Positions 42,379 to 52,047 of a DNA stretch of 64,000 nt are shown piece after piece (position 1 is the stretch's first letter; every line of letters starts with the position of its first letter). The stretch comes from JAGZEG01 sp963930185 (GTDB taxonomy: Bacteria > Actinomycetota > Coriobacteriia > Coriobacteriales > UMGS124), in contig CAWVLT010000016.1 in NCBI GenBank assembly GCA_963930185.1, forward strand, positions 62,001 to 126,000, read 5' to 3'. The notes under the pieces were generated by a model. It worked only from the letters and a program-made list of their open reading frames with translations, made no database searches and was not told where the DNA came from. The position numbers were made by a program, and so were the translations under genes.

Positions 42379-43935
42379 ATGAAAATCCCGCCACGCCCAA
42401 GCTCGCAGGCGCACCAGCGCACGAGCATGCCGCCACGCCTGTCTCTTCAGATAGGCTGCACCGGCCTGCTCGGCCTGTGGTTTGTGCTCGCAGACGAAAA
42501 CGGGATGCGCATGCTCGACACCGTCCATCTCGAGCTTGCCACCGCAACTGCCGCGGCGTGCCTCGTCGCATTTGCCGCATGTCTCATTGCCTCCATGTAC
42601 CGGCTGCTCGTCAGTCACACGGGCTCCCTGCCCATTGTCCTGCGCTCCGCGTGCTTCGTCATCGCCCTCATTTCCCTCTCGATTGCCTGGACATGTGACG
42701 CCGTGCTTCTGGCAATTGCTGGGGGCGCCGTCGCCGGCATCTGTCTGGCCGCAGCCTTCGAGGCAATTCTCAACCAGATAGCAAAAGCGAAGAGCCTGTC
42801 CGAGTCCATTCGTCTGCTCGCCCCCTGTGTGCTTACCGTCGCCGTCGTCCGAGCCATCGGGCTTGTGATCGGCAGCCCGTTGGTGTGGCCGCTGTCGATA
42901 CCGCTGTTCTTCTGCGCATGCGTGATCCCTACGCTGCCTTGGCAGGCCACCATGTCCCAGACCAGCCCGCAAGCCACCTCACAGGGAAACGCGACAGACA
43001 ACGGCGTCAGGCCTAGCGCTGGCTCAAACGGACGCTCCGAACGCCTTGGCATTCATGGTGTACTTCTCGGTGCATGCCTCATCTGTGCCTATATCGACGG
43101 GTGCTTTGCGATCGCCGTGCTGAAAGGGAGCCCCATATTAATCGATACCGGACACGTTGCCGAGTGGGGCTACCTGGTCGGGATGGCACTCGCGGCGCTC
43201 GTGGCGTTACTCGCCGCACGACGGCCGCCAACGAGGACGCTCATACTCACGATGATCGTCCCCGTGGCCTGCATCATGGTGCTCATGGCGTCGCAATTCT
43301 TTGCGTTTGTTCACACGACTGCAGTGACCATTGTCATGAGCATGATCTGTGGCTTTGTCTGGTCGGCGCTCAATCTGCTGCTCTTGGCCTGCGTTGGCGG
43401 CATCGACGGCCAAGCGAGGCAGGCGGCCATCCTGTCGTACGGATCGGCGCAGGCCGGGACGTTTCTTGCCGCGATGGTCATATGGCAGATCGTGGGAGAC
43501 GAACTTGCCCAGGCAACCTGCCTTGCATGCATGGCGGCGTACCTGGCAAGTGTGGCGATCTACGTCCTGGTAAGGCGATCCACCTTCGAGGCAGGAACCC
43601 CAGCCCCCACCGCACAGTCAGAGTACCTCGAGGCGCGCTGCCGCGCGATCGTCGACGCCTACGACCTCTCCTCGCGCGAGGCCGAGGTACTCGCCCTGCT
43701 CGCCCGGGGCCATAGCGTTCCCGCAATCGCGGAGAAGCTCGCCATCTCGACCAACACCGCCAAGACGCACGCAAGCCGCATCTACAAGAAGATGGGCATC
43801 CACACACGCGAGGAGCTGTACGAGGCGATCCACAAGCCAATGGGCGCAATGGACGGGCGTGGCACCGACCTACGCCAGGACGCTCACAATCCACCATGCC
43901 TCGATGGCAGCGAAGCACAGCAGGGACGCGCATAG
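42379..43935 (+). CDS. Membrane-bound LuxR-family transcriptional regulator
   Basis: 518 residues from the ATG at 42379, with AAGGAG upstream; a TTG/ATG pair at 42352-42355 is also in frame. About 12 hydrophobic segments fill residues 20-420. The C-terminal LuxR HTH (about 445-510) reads SSREAEVLALLARGHSV, NTAKTHASRIYKKMGIH. The same architecture as 4823 and 50310. It is divergent from the flavoprotein at 40306. Its last 66 bp overlap the convergent gene ending at 43870. Confidence 0.88.
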   Translation: MKIPPRPSSQAHQRTSMPPRLSLQIGCTGLLGLWFVLADENGMRMLDTVHLELATATAAACLVAFAACLIASMYRLLVSHTGSLPIVLRSACFVIALISLSIAWTCDAVLLAIAGGAVAGICLAAAFEAILNQIAKAKSLSESIRLLAPCVLTVAVVRAIGLVIGSPLVWPLSIPLFFCACVIPTLPWQATMSQTSPQATSQGNATDNGVRPSAGSNGRSERLGIHGVLLGACLICAYIDGCFAIAVLKGSPILIDTGHVAEWGYLVGMALAALVALLAARRPPTRTLILTMIVPVACIMVLMASQFFAFVHTTAVTIVMSMICGFVWSALNLLLLACVGGIDGQARQAAILSYGSAQAGTFLAAMVIWQIVGDELAQATCLACMAAYLASVAIYVLVRRSTFEAGTPAPTAQSEYLEARCRAIVDAYDLSSREAEVLALLARGHSVPAIAEKLAISTNTAKTHASRIYKKMGIHTREELYEAIHKPMGAMDGRGTDLRQDAHNPPCLDGSEAQQGRA

Positions 43936-44259
43936 CGCGAGCAGCGAGCCCATGGCCACGTGCCGCCCCGTGCAGCGACGCACCACAAACGACATGCCCA
44001 CGGCAAACGCCACGGTGAAGATGGGCATGATCAGCAGCTCCCACCTGCCACCCCAGCGGTCGATCTCACCCGCGGCGTTCCAGTGGGCGGGGATGCTGTC
44101 GGGCACGAGGTGCCACACCACGCACACCGCGACGAGCTGGACGACGGCGAGCGCCCAGTAGAGGACCCCGAGAGGCAGGGGGACACGGAATTTCTCATTC
44201 ATTCCAGTGGAGACAACCCCGTCGTCCCGAATGCCCGCGTCTTTCTCCGTACCTATCAT
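43870..44259 (-). CDS. DUF1648-like small membrane protein
   Basis: 129 residues from the ATG at 44259, with GGGGGC upstream; the frame extends to 44307. Three hydrophobic segments are present and PDSIPAHWNAAGEIDRWGG matches the DUF1648 signature. Function unknown. It may be an immunity or sensor-like membrane protein. Its 3' end overlaps the LuxR gene. Confidence 0.75.
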   Translation of the reverse strand: MIGTEKDAGIRDDGVVSTGMNEKFRVPLPLGVLYWALAVVQLVAVCVVWHLVPDSIPAHWNAAGEIDRWGGRWELLIMPIFTVAFAVGMSFVVRRCTGRHVAMGSLLALCASLLCFAAIEAWWIVSVLA

Positions 44260-44365
44260 GACGCCCCCACGCGATGCACGCCAGCGTACCCAGTTATCGA
44301 GTATCATAGCAGATGTCCGTCACAAAAAGCTTACCAGTTGCGCAGTTGTCGAGGGGGGTCAAAGC

Positions 44366-45940
44366 ATGGGCGTCTACGTCAATCCGGGCAACGATGGCTT
44401 TGCCACCATTCGCAACACCGAGTACGTTGACAAGAGTGGACTCATCGAATTCGTCAACCAGACTCTCGACACCCCTCAAAAGTTGACGTGCTCCACCCGC
44501 CCGCGTCGGTTCGGTAAGTCGTTCTCCGCACTCATGCTCGCCGCGTATTATGACCACTCCTGCGACTCGGCATCGCTATTCGACGACCTCGCCATTGCCC
44601 GTGATCCCTCGTATCACGATCACCTGAACCGATACAACGTCATCCTTCTCGACGTCACCGACGTCATCGGTCGCTATGGATCGCCACACGACATCGCAAC
44701 AAAGATACAGACACTGCTTCTCGAGGAGCTGCGGGAAACGTTTCCCGATGCCAAGTCCAGCGATGCCCTCGGCGAAACGCTGCTGAACGTGGTTGGCCTG
44801 ACCGGTCGCAAGTTTGTGTTCATCGTCGATGAATGGGATGCCGTCTTTCGCGAGGCAAAGAACGACGTCGCTTCCCAGGAGGACTATATCCTGCTTTTGA
44901 GGACGCTGTTCAAGAACGCAAACATCACGAGCAAGGTCATCGCCGGTGCCTTCATGACCGGAATTCTTCCCATCAAGAAATATGGCACGCAGTCTGCGGT
45001 GTCGGACTTCAAAGAGTACACGATGGTCCGTCCGGGTCCCCTGGCACCATATGTCGGCTTCACCGAGCATGAGGTGCGAGGCCTCTGCGACAAACACGGT
45101 ACTGACTTTTCGGAGATGAAGCGCTGGTATGACGGGTATCAGCTACCCGGAGTTGGCTCAATCTACTCCCCAAATTCAGTTATGGACGCCATACGGTTCG
45201 GTACATTCGGCTCGTATTGGGCTCCTTCTGAAACCTACACGTCGCTGCGTGACTACATCGACATGGACTTCGACGGGCTCCAGCAGGCAATCGTGCGTAT
45301 GGTGGCAGGAGAGGCGCAGCCCGTCAACACGCGAACGTTCCAAAACGATATGACCTCGATCACGAGCAGGGATAACATCCTCACGCTCCTCGTGCATCTG
45401 GGATACCTCTCGTTTAACGGACAGGACAGCACCGTCTGCGTCCCCAACGAGGAAGTTCGCCTCGAGTTCAAAGACGCCATCGAGACGGGAACGCACCCCG
45501 TGCTGACCGGCTTTGTGCGACTTTCGAAGCAATTGTTAGCTGACACCGTCTCTCGCGATGAAGAGGCGGTCGCGTCGGCAATCCAGCACGTCCATGACAC
45601 GGCGTGTACCCCGCTGTTTTACAACAACGAGCAGGTCCTGCGCAGCGTGGTCAGGATTGCCTATCTCGCCGCGATGGACCACTACACGCGCATCGAGGAG
45701 CTTCCTGGCGGACATGGGTACGCCGACATCGCATTTCTGCCAAAAAGCGGGTCAGCATGGCCACCGCTGATAATCGAGCTCAAGTGGAACAAGGCAGCCA
45801 GCGCCGCCATCGACCAAATAAGGGACCGTCGATATCCCGAGGCGCTAGCCAGCTACAATGGGTCAGTGCTTCTCGTCGGGATTTCCTATGACCAAAAGAC
45901 AGGCCAGCACAGTTGCAAGATCGAAGAGACCCGTCTCTGA
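44366..45940 (+). CDS. AAA-ATPase-like protein with C-terminal PD-(D/E)XK nuclease-fold domain
   Basis: 524 residues from the ATG at 44366, with GAGGGGGG upstream. The N-terminal AAA-ATPase_like domain has a degenerate P-loop RPRRFGKS (about 40-47) and Walker B KFVFIVDEWDA (about 150-160). The C-terminal PDDEXK_9-type domain (about 440-524) has HGYADIAFLP and LIIELKWNKAA, giving the D...E-x-K signature. This large family (pfam AAA-ATPase_like + PDDEXK_9) is abundant in gut bacteria and of unknown function, suspected in mobile-element or defence contexts. It stands alone. Confidence 0.85.
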   Translation: MGVYVNPGNDGFATIRNTEYVDKSGLIEFVNQTLDTPQKLTCSTRPRRFGKSFSALMLAAYYDHSCDSASLFDDLAIARDPSYHDHLNRYNVILLDVTDVIGRYGSPHDIATKIQTLLLEELRETFPDAKSSDALGETLLNVVGLTGRKFVFIVDEWDAVFREAKNDVASQEDYILLLRTLFKNANITSKVIAGAFMTGILPIKKYGTQSAVSDFKEYTMVRPGPLAPYVGFTEHEVRGLCDKHGTDFSEMKRWYDGYQLPGVGSIYSPNSVMDAIRFGTFGSYWAPSETYTSLRDYIDMDFDGLQQAIVRMVAGEAQPVNTRTFQNDMTSITSRDNILTLLVHLGYLSFNGQDSTVCVPNEEVRLEFKDAIETGTHPVLTGFVRLSKQLLADTVSRDEEAVASAIQHVHDTACTPLFYNNEQVLRSVVRIAYLAAMDHYTRIEELPGGHGYADIAFLPKSGSAWPPLIIELKWNKAASAAIDQIRDRRYPEALASYNGSVLLVGISYDQKTGQHSCKIEETRL

Positions 45941-45948
45941 CGGCCACA

Positions 45949-46443
45949 CTACTCACCCACAGCCTGCGTCCCTGGCAGCTTGCACACATCGCACCAGCCG
46001 GCAAAGGCATCGCCGCAGGCATCCTGAAGCTCGTCGGGCGTGAGGCGCACCGCACTTGCAGGCGTGCCGGCGGCCGGGTAGACCTCGGCAAACCGGCGCA
46101 GCGACTCGTCGAGCCACACCTCCACGCCCTCACGCACGGCGAAGGGGCACACACCGCCCACGGGATGGCCCACCAGACCCTCGACCTCGTCATGCCCGAG
46201 CATGCAGCCCTTTGCACCGAACGCCTTCTTAAACTTGCTGGAGTTGACCTTCGCGTCGCCGGCAGCCACAACGAGAACCACACGCTCCCCCGCGCGAAAC
46301 GACAGCGTCTTGGCAATCTGCGCCGGAGGAACCCCCACGGCCTGCGCTGCCAGTTCAACCGTGGCGCTCGAGACCTCGAACGTGCGCACGCGATCGGCAT
46401 AGCCGCGAGCATCGAGATATGAGACGACTTGTTCGAGTGACAT
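45949..46443 (-). CDS. YbaK/ProX-type aminoacyl-tRNA deacylase
   Basis: 164 residues; GTAGGAG lies upstream of the ATG. The YbaK fold is recognised by KTLSFRAGERVVLVVAAGD, VNSSKFKKAFGAKGC and VGGVCPFA, the last two being the substrate pocket loops. These enzymes hydrolyse mischarged Cys-tRNA(Pro) or Ala-tRNA(Pro). The gene ends 8 bp from the convergent ATPase gene. Confidence 0.87.
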   Translation of the reverse strand: MSLEQVVSYLDARGYADRVRTFEVSSATVELAAQAVGVPPAQIAKTLSFRAGERVVLVVAAGDAKVNSSKFKKAFGAKGCMLGHDEVEGLVGHPVGGVCPFAVREGVEVWLDESLRRFAEVYPAAGTPASAVRLTPDELQDACGDAFAGWCDVCKLPGTQAVGE

Positions 46444-46474
46444 GCGAGGCTCCTACCTAATGTGTAATGCCAGA

Positions 46475-46508
46475 AGGCGCGTAAGCCCTTTGCGGGACTC
46501 ACGCGCCT
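46475..46508 (-). terminator. Hairpin after the 46572 flavoprotein gene
   Basis: AGGCGCGT (46475-46482) pairs with ACGCGCCT (46501-46508), with extra inner pairing of CCC and GGG. It lies 64-97 bp after the stop at 46572. No clear T-run. Confidence 0.5.
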
Positions 46509-46571
46509 CCCTTTGAAGACTGTGAAAAGAGAATACTACACGGATCGGGCGCAATTGCGTCCGTTCATAAC

Positions 46572-48164
46572 TTAGCAGTACTTCCCGATAGCATTCTGAG
46601 CAGCATTACGTCCAGAATAGATGGCATACCCCACCATACCGCCCGAGAAATTATAGTTGTATGTATCCTCATACAGCTCGCACGCATCCACGCCAACGGC
46701 ATAGAGATGCGGGATCGGCTCGCCGTCACGCGTGACAACGGCGTTATCCATATCGATATCGATACCGCCGATGGTCGTCGTGATGCCCGGATCCTGACGA
46801 ATCGCATAGTAAGGACCCTCGGTATAGGGGATCAGATACTCAGCGTCCTTGCCAAACTCGGCGTCCTCGCCGGCCTCACAATAGCTGTTGTATTCTTCGA
46901 TGGTGCGCTTGAGGATCTCGGGGTCAAACCCAAGCTGCGTGGCCAGGTCTTCAAGGGTATCTGCCTTCGCCATGTTCCCGAGGTTCATCGCGAGCACCTC
47001 TTCGAGCTGGTCAACCAGCTCGGGAACCAGCGTGCCCTTTGTGAAGTCACGCCAGCTGTACATCATGCCGCATCCCTCAGAAAGCTCCTTGAGGATGTTT
47101 TGGTCAAACAGGGTGTAGACGCGCACCTGAGCACCTACGGCATTGCAGTATAGAGCTGTAGTCTTATAAGTCATGAGATCCTCGCGCATGAAGCGTGCAC
47201 CGTTCTCGTTGACCATAAGCAGGGGGTTTAGGCACGAGACAGCAGTGATAACCTGGGGATTCTCGTAGATATCATAGCCCTTGATCGTGGTCTTGGGCAA
47301 AATGCACGTATTCTCGTCGTGGCCACCGGCCGACATAGCCATCCTGTAGCCAGCACCGTCATTGGTATACGCACGCGTACTTCCATTTGCCATGTTGTAG
47401 CCAGTCTTGGCCTCAACCAGATCGAAATCACCGCCAAAGCCACCCGATGCCAGAATGACCGCCTTGGCCGTGATACGCAACGTCTTTTTGTCAACGTCAT
47501 TAACAGCGACCAGGCCCGCCACCTCACCAGAATCGCCAAAGATAAGCTCCTGGCCTGCGGCGTTGGCAATCATTTCGACACCAAGCTCCTCGGCGCGAGC
47601 CACAAGTCGATCGGTGGTATTCGATCCGGTGTGATCCTTCCACCAGTGGAAGCACTCGAAAGCGCTGACATCCTTGTAGTTGCTTACCTCATCAAACTCA
47701 ACACCCTGTTCGATAAGCCAGTCGACATTGCCACCAGAGGCCTCGATGTAGCGTCTCCAGAGCTCGGCGTTGGTACGGTAGTTGGTGAATTCGAGTTCCT
47801 CCTCGATAATCTCGCCCACAGGAATTCCCTCGATACCAGCTTCCTGCTGCATGGAGCTACCAAGACCGAACATGCCCTCCGTGCCAAAAGCGTTGCCACC
47901 GAAGATGCCGAGCTTCTCGATTAGAGTGACCTTCACACCGCCAAGAGCAGCCTCAACGGCAGCAGCGAGTCCAGAAGGGCCGGAACCCATAACGACGATG
48001 TCAGTCTCGATTTCGGCCGCCTCATAACCAGTGCGGTCGACAGCCTGATCCTCGGCCGCAGTCTCCTCTGCAATCGCAAGCGAGACAGATGAAGCGGCCA
48101 CGGCAGCAGCTGACACGCCAAGAGCACCCTTAACGAGGGCTCTTCTACTCATCTCGGTACTCAT
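46572..48164 (-). CDS. Tat-exported FAD-dependent fumarate-reductase-like oxidoreductase
   Basis: 530 residues; AAGGAG precedes the ATG. Tat signal SRRALVKGA (residues 6-14). FAD motif VVMGSGPSGLAAAVEA (about 56-71), EGMFGLGSS (about 96-104) and ASGGFGG (about 240). It resembles the 1129 product, and the two may be paralogues acting on related substrates. The C-terminal segment YNYNFSGGMVGYA lacks the fumarate-reductase arginine. It lies downstream of the 48329 gene on the same strand (gap 164 bp with a terminator-like hairpin). Confidence 0.86.
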   Translation of the reverse strand: MSTEMSRRALVKGALGVSAAAVAASSVSLAIAEETAAEDQAVDRTGYEAAEIETDIVVMGSGPSGLAAAVEAALGGVKVTLIEKLGIFGGNAFGTEGMFGLGSSMQQEAGIEGIPVGEIIEEELEFTNYRTNAELWRRYIEASGGNVDWLIEQGVEFDEVSNYKDVSAFECFHWWKDHTGSNTTDRLVARAEELGVEMIANAAGQELIFGDSGEVAGLVAVNDVDKKTLRITAKAVILASGGFGGDFDLVEAKTGYNMANGSTRAYTNDGAGYRMAMSAGGHDENTCILPKTTIKGYDIYENPQVITAVSCLNPLLMVNENGARFMREDLMTYKTTALYCNAVGAQVRVYTLFDQNILKELSEGCGMMYSWRDFTKGTLVPELVDQLEEVLAMNLGNMAKADTLEDLATQLGFDPEILKRTIEEYNSYCEAGEDAEFGKDAEYLIPYTEGPYYAIRQDPGITTTIGGIDIDMDNAVVTRDGEPIPHLYAVGVDACELYEDTYNYNFSGGMVGYAIYSGRNAAQNAIGKYC

Positions 48165-48258
48165 GTCTTTTCTCCTTAGCTTTTCTAGCGCCCGTCAATC
48201 CAGCACATGAAAAAGCATGTGCAATAACACATGCGGCAGGATCAAGCCGTCGCGCAAC

Positions 48259-48292
48259 GCCACGGGTGCCGAGCGATCATGACACCCGTGGC
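48259..48292 (-). terminator. Hairpin after the 48329 flavoprotein gene
   Basis: GCCACGGGTG pairs with CACCCGTGGC around a 14-nt loop, 37 bp after the stop at 48329. It may separate this gene from the downstream 46572 gene, or only reduce read-through. Confidence 0.55.
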
Positions 48293-48328
48293 ATCACGTT
48301 CCAGCCGCCAAAAGACAGGGGACGCTGG

Positions 48329-50026
48329 CTACTCAACCAGTCCGGCAAGACGCTGGCCAACCATATAGCCGAACGTGACGCAGCGGCCGTGGCTCACGCC
48401 GTTAAGCTCGTGGGGGTAGGTATCCGCGAACATGCAGCCAGAACAGTTGCCCACGGCGTACAGGCCAGGAATAACGATATGGCCAGGAGTCAGGACCTGG
48501 GACTGCGCATTGATGATCAGGCCGCTGCCTGTGGCCATAGGGGCGTTCGCCTCTTCGGCAGCATAGTAGGGGCCGGTGCTCCAGTCCATCAGGTAGCCGG
48601 GGTTGGAGCCCCACTCGAGATCCTCACCGGCCTCGTAGCTCTCCTGTAGGCGCTCGATGGTAGCCTTGAGGCCATCAAGGTCGATGCCCGTGCCGGCAGC
48701 CAGATCCTCAAGCGTGTCATAGCGCTCCGCGGCAAGCTCAAGCTCTTCCACGACAGCCTCCGGCTCATAGCGACCGATGGATCCCGTCGAGGAGGTATAG
48801 GGGACGTGATTAACCAGCTCGAGAAGATCAGGCCCGCACCACAGGGCCCAGTTATGAGCTCCAGGCTGCGCGGCGATAGCGTTAGCGAGATAGTTGACCG
48901 CGACACCCTCGTTGACAAAGCGCTCGCCTGCTTCATTGACACGCGGCCACGGCAGAGACATCGCACGGTTCATATCATGGTTCTTCACGCTTCCGCCCGG
49001 GTCACGCATGATCACGTGCGGGAAGTCATCGATGCCCGCGCCGATCGCCTGGGCCATAAGCATACCGTCACCCGTGTTGGTGATGATCGGCATGCGCCAG
49101 CATGCAGCTACAAGGTCCTGCGGGGCAACGTACTTGCGCAGCAGTTCCCAGTTGCACTCGTAACCACCCGTGCACAGCACGACACCCTTCGAAGCGAGGA
49201 CCTTGACGTAGTTGCCGTCCTCGTCCTTGCCGATGACGCCGGTGACCGCCCCACCCTCGTCGGTCACTAGCTGTACGCCGGCCGTCCCGAGACGATACTC
49301 GGCACCACGGTTGATAGCCTCCTGGTACATGACGTCGCTAAGCGCGGACATGCCCTCCTCAAAGCGCACCTGTCCACGGAAGGAAGTCACACCGTCAAGA
49401 TCCTCGGTGGTCTCACCGTTCGGACCAAGGTTGAGGTACGGGGTGACCTGGCCCTCGACAACACCCAGAAGCCAGTCAACTGCCTTGCCGTTGTTCTCGA
49501 TCCAGGCTTTCCAAACAGCAGAGCTGCAGCGATAATGGGCATCGTTCAGTGCAGTAATGTAATACGCGTGCTCGTCAAAGATGCCACCCTGTGATTCAAC
49601 GAACTCACCACTGATGCAGCCGATCTCGGAACCACGCATGTTATAGAAGGGGTTCTTCTCAAGGACGATGACCTTGAGGCCGGCATCAGCAGCCGAAAGC
49701 GCAGTGGTCAGACCGGAAATGCCTGCGCCGAGCACAGCAACATCGCACTCGACAGTCTCGGCGACCATGTCATCGGTGACAGGAGTCTCCTCATAGGCAA
49801 CGCCACTGGAGTTCGGAGGATAAAACTCGTACTCCTTGCCATTGGATAGCAAGGCCATGCCGGAAAGCTCGACCTCAGCGGCAGCGTCCTCGGACTCGCT
49901 CTCGCCCTCGGCCGCCTCCTCGGCCAGCGCAAGCGGGGTGGCAGCGATGCCGGAGGCAACGGCTGCCAGGCCAACACCAGCGGCTGCTGTGCCAGAAACG
50001 AACTGGCGGCGCGTGGAAATACTCAT
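48329..50026 (-). CDS. Tat-exported FAD-dependent oxidoreductase
   Basis: 565 residues; GGAGGAG precedes the ATG. Tat signal TRRQFVSGT (residues 5-13). A Ser/Glu/Ala-rich linker follows. The FAD motif VAVLGAGISGLTTALSAA lies at about 95-112 and CTGGYECNW at about 290. The C-terminal segment FADTYPHELNGVSHGRC belongs to the same subgroup as the 52048 and 55532 products. It is divergent from the LuxR regulator at 50310 across 283 bp. Confidence 0.87.
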   Translation of the reverse strand: MSISTRRQFVSGTAAAGVGLAAVASGIAATPLALAEEAAEGESESEDAAAEVELSGMALLSNGKEYEFYPPNSSGVAYEETPVTDDMVAETVECDVAVLGAGISGLTTALSAADAGLKVIVLEKNPFYNMRGSEIGCISGEFVESQGGIFDEHAYYITALNDAHYRCSSAVWKAWIENNGKAVDWLLGVVEGQVTPYLNLGPNGETTEDLDGVTSFRGQVRFEEGMSALSDVMYQEAINRGAEYRLGTAGVQLVTDEGGAVTGVIGKDEDGNYVKVLASKGVVLCTGGYECNWELLRKYVAPQDLVAACWRMPIITNTGDGMLMAQAIGAGIDDFPHVIMRDPGGSVKNHDMNRAMSLPWPRVNEAGERFVNEGVAVNYLANAIAAQPGAHNWALWCGPDLLELVNHVPYTSSTGSIGRYEPEAVVEELELAAERYDTLEDLAAGTGIDLDGLKATIERLQESYEAGEDLEWGSNPGYLMDWSTGPYYAAEEANAPMATGSGLIINAQSQVLTPGHIVIPGLYAVGNCSGCMFADTYPHELNGVSHGRCVTFGYMVGQRLAGLVE

Positions 50027-50309
50027 TTCGTACTCCTCCTTCTATGACGCACGTATAAAATGCCGGGCAGTAACCTGACGTCGTGACATCAATGTGTCCG
50101 AACGTCCCGCCTAGGTAAAATCATCGGGAAACGACGTCGATCTGCATTCATGCTTTGCTGATGAAATGGAGCGAAAACCTCTTCATACGTTGCGGGTGAA
50201 GAAAAAACTCGCGTCAGATGATTGACTTTCTTAGCTGCCAAGACATGAGCGAATCAAATATAGGTACAATTCCAGGAGAGACACCCAAGATCATCGACAG
50301 GGGGACGCC

Positions 50310-51806
50310 GTGCCAGCAGGTCAATCAGACCTCATGAATTCACGCAGCATGCAACTCGTTGCATGCACAACGGCGCTGTTTGCACTCCAATGGACATGGC
50401 AAACCTGCAACGTCTCCATGCCTGGCGTCTACGAGTACGAAGTATTTGCGAGATCGCCTTGGTATATCCACAATGTCATGGCGTTGGCGTCTTATCTGCT
50501 GATCTTTGCACTCTCGGATCGTGCGCAGAGGGTCATACGCTCACGGGGCCTCTGGGCTTTTTCCGGCGTATGCCTCATCATGTCATCCATCCTCCAGACG
50601 CTCGCGCCGCAAGCACTATTCACACAGCTTCCCTTTATGCCGTTCCTGCTCATCTTGCTTGCAGACATAGGCAGCTCCATAATCACCGTTATCCGATTTG
50701 ACATCTTCATTGCAATAAAGGACAACAAACAACGGGGCTTTGTAGTGCTGGCAGGCACTGCGCTCCAAATTCTTTTTGCCCTTGTTGCCAGAAGCCTCCC
50801 CGAAACGATGGGGCTCTCTGTACTCGTACTCTTTGTCATCGGCATGATTATTGCGATATGGGCAAGCTACCGGTGCATAGACCAAATGAGCCCGGATCCC
50901 CAGATCGTCTCTGATGTCCAGGGGTCCGCCTTCGAATCGCAGCCACGACCCCATCTTCCGCCACTCCAGATTTGGGCCCTTTTTCTTCTTGCCATAGTGC
51001 TAAATGCCATCCGTTCGGCAGCAGACGGAATGGGTAGCACGCATAGGCCCGACGAAGAGCAGGTTCTTGGGGTAGTCTTTTTGGTTACTATGGCCGTTCT
51101 TGTCGCGACTGCTCTATTCAAGTTTAAGCATATCGAGCGGATCATACCGCTGTCGATATCGCTGCTAGCAATTGGCGTTGCCGGGCTCACCCTAATAGGA
51201 AGCTCTCATGCGTTGTTCGCCGTGGCGTTCTCCGCTGCAAGCTATTATTTATTCGGAGCCTTCTTTTGGATCGTTACAGCCCATTACGCAATCGACCGTC
51301 CCAACCAAACTGTCTGGGTGGCGTCGTTAACACACCTACTGTTCACACTGGGGCTCTCCCTAGGAAGTTTGCTTTATCGAGCCTTTGACGCGATCTCGGC
51401 CGGCTCGTTATGGCTGCTCCTCATCACGAACGTAGCTGTCATAGCCACGTTTCTTCTTGGAATCCGAGGGGGATTTTCTCGGAGCGCCCCGGATGAGCAG
51501 GCTGATCGCACGGCCCCAACAGTCAGCTTGCAAGACACGATTGAGAAAGACTGCGAGATTGTTGCAGCCGAACACAGGCTTACCCAACGCGAAAAAGAAA
51601 CCCTCATCGCCTTGGCCATGGGAGAGACCATCCGCGCGATCGCCGTCAAACGTGGGGTCAGCGAGAATACCGTAAAGACCCACGCTGCGCATGCCTATCA
51701 GAAGATTGGGGTTCACTCGCGAGAAGAATTGATGGAACTGATATACAGGATCGACTCTGATCGCGTCGATCTATCGCAAGGCGCCCAATTCCCGCAAGCA
51801 AACTGA
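50310..51806 (+). CDS. Membrane-bound LuxR-family transcriptional regulator
   Basis: 498 residues from a GTG at 50310, with AGGGGG 6 bp upstream; an ATG at 50334 is an alternative. About 12 membrane segments fill residues 15-395. The LuxR HTH is at about 425-490 (LTQREKETLIALAMGETI, SENTVKTHAAHAYQKIGVHS). It stands between flavoprotein genes on both sides (48329 divergent, 52048 downstream) and may control both. Codon use is less GC-rich than the other regulators here, so it may be a more recent arrival (inference). Confidence 0.87.
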   Translation: MPAGQSDLMNSRSMQLVACTTALFALQWTWQTCNVSMPGVYEYEVFARSPWYIHNVMALASYLLIFALSDRAQRVIRSRGLWAFSGVCLIMSSILQTLAPQALFTQLPFMPFLLILLADIGSSIITVIRFDIFIAIKDNKQRGFVVLAGTALQILFALVARSLPETMGLSVLVLFVIGMIIAIWASYRCIDQMSPDPQIVSDVQGSAFESQPRPHLPPLQIWALFLLAIVLNAIRSAADGMGSTHRPDEEQVLGVVFLVTMAVLVATALFKFKHIERIIPLSISLLAIGVAGLTLIGSSHALFAVAFSAASYYLFGAFFWIVTAHYAIDRPNQTVWVASLTHLLFTLGLSLGSLLYRAFDAISAGSLWLLLITNVAVIATFLLGIRGGFSRSAPDEQADRTAPTVSLQDTIEKDCEIVAAEHRLTQREKETLIALAMGETIRAIAVKRGVSENTVKTHAAHAYQKIGVHSREELMELIYRIDSDRVDLSQGAQFPQAN

Positions 51807-52047
51807 GTTTCAACGAGTCACACGGTAGCATCCTTGTCGGTTTCGCAAGTCTGGCTAGCGACCGATTTGCAATGTCTGTCTATCGCAAGGCCCTCACCCG
51901 CAACGTATGAAGATCGTCTACGACATTTTCACCCACTATCCATGATTCGCTTTCATTATCAGACCTAGACAATGACATCAGCAACCTGCCATCCAATCGG
52001 AGCAGGCCGCTGCACCACCATGTCGCCAACTATGAAAGGAAGCACAC

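Noticed and set aside
42163..42972. N-terminal extension of the flavoprotein at 40306
   Set aside because: The extension is antisense to the LuxR regulator and lies upstream of a perfect Shine-Dalgarno and Tat signal at 42162.
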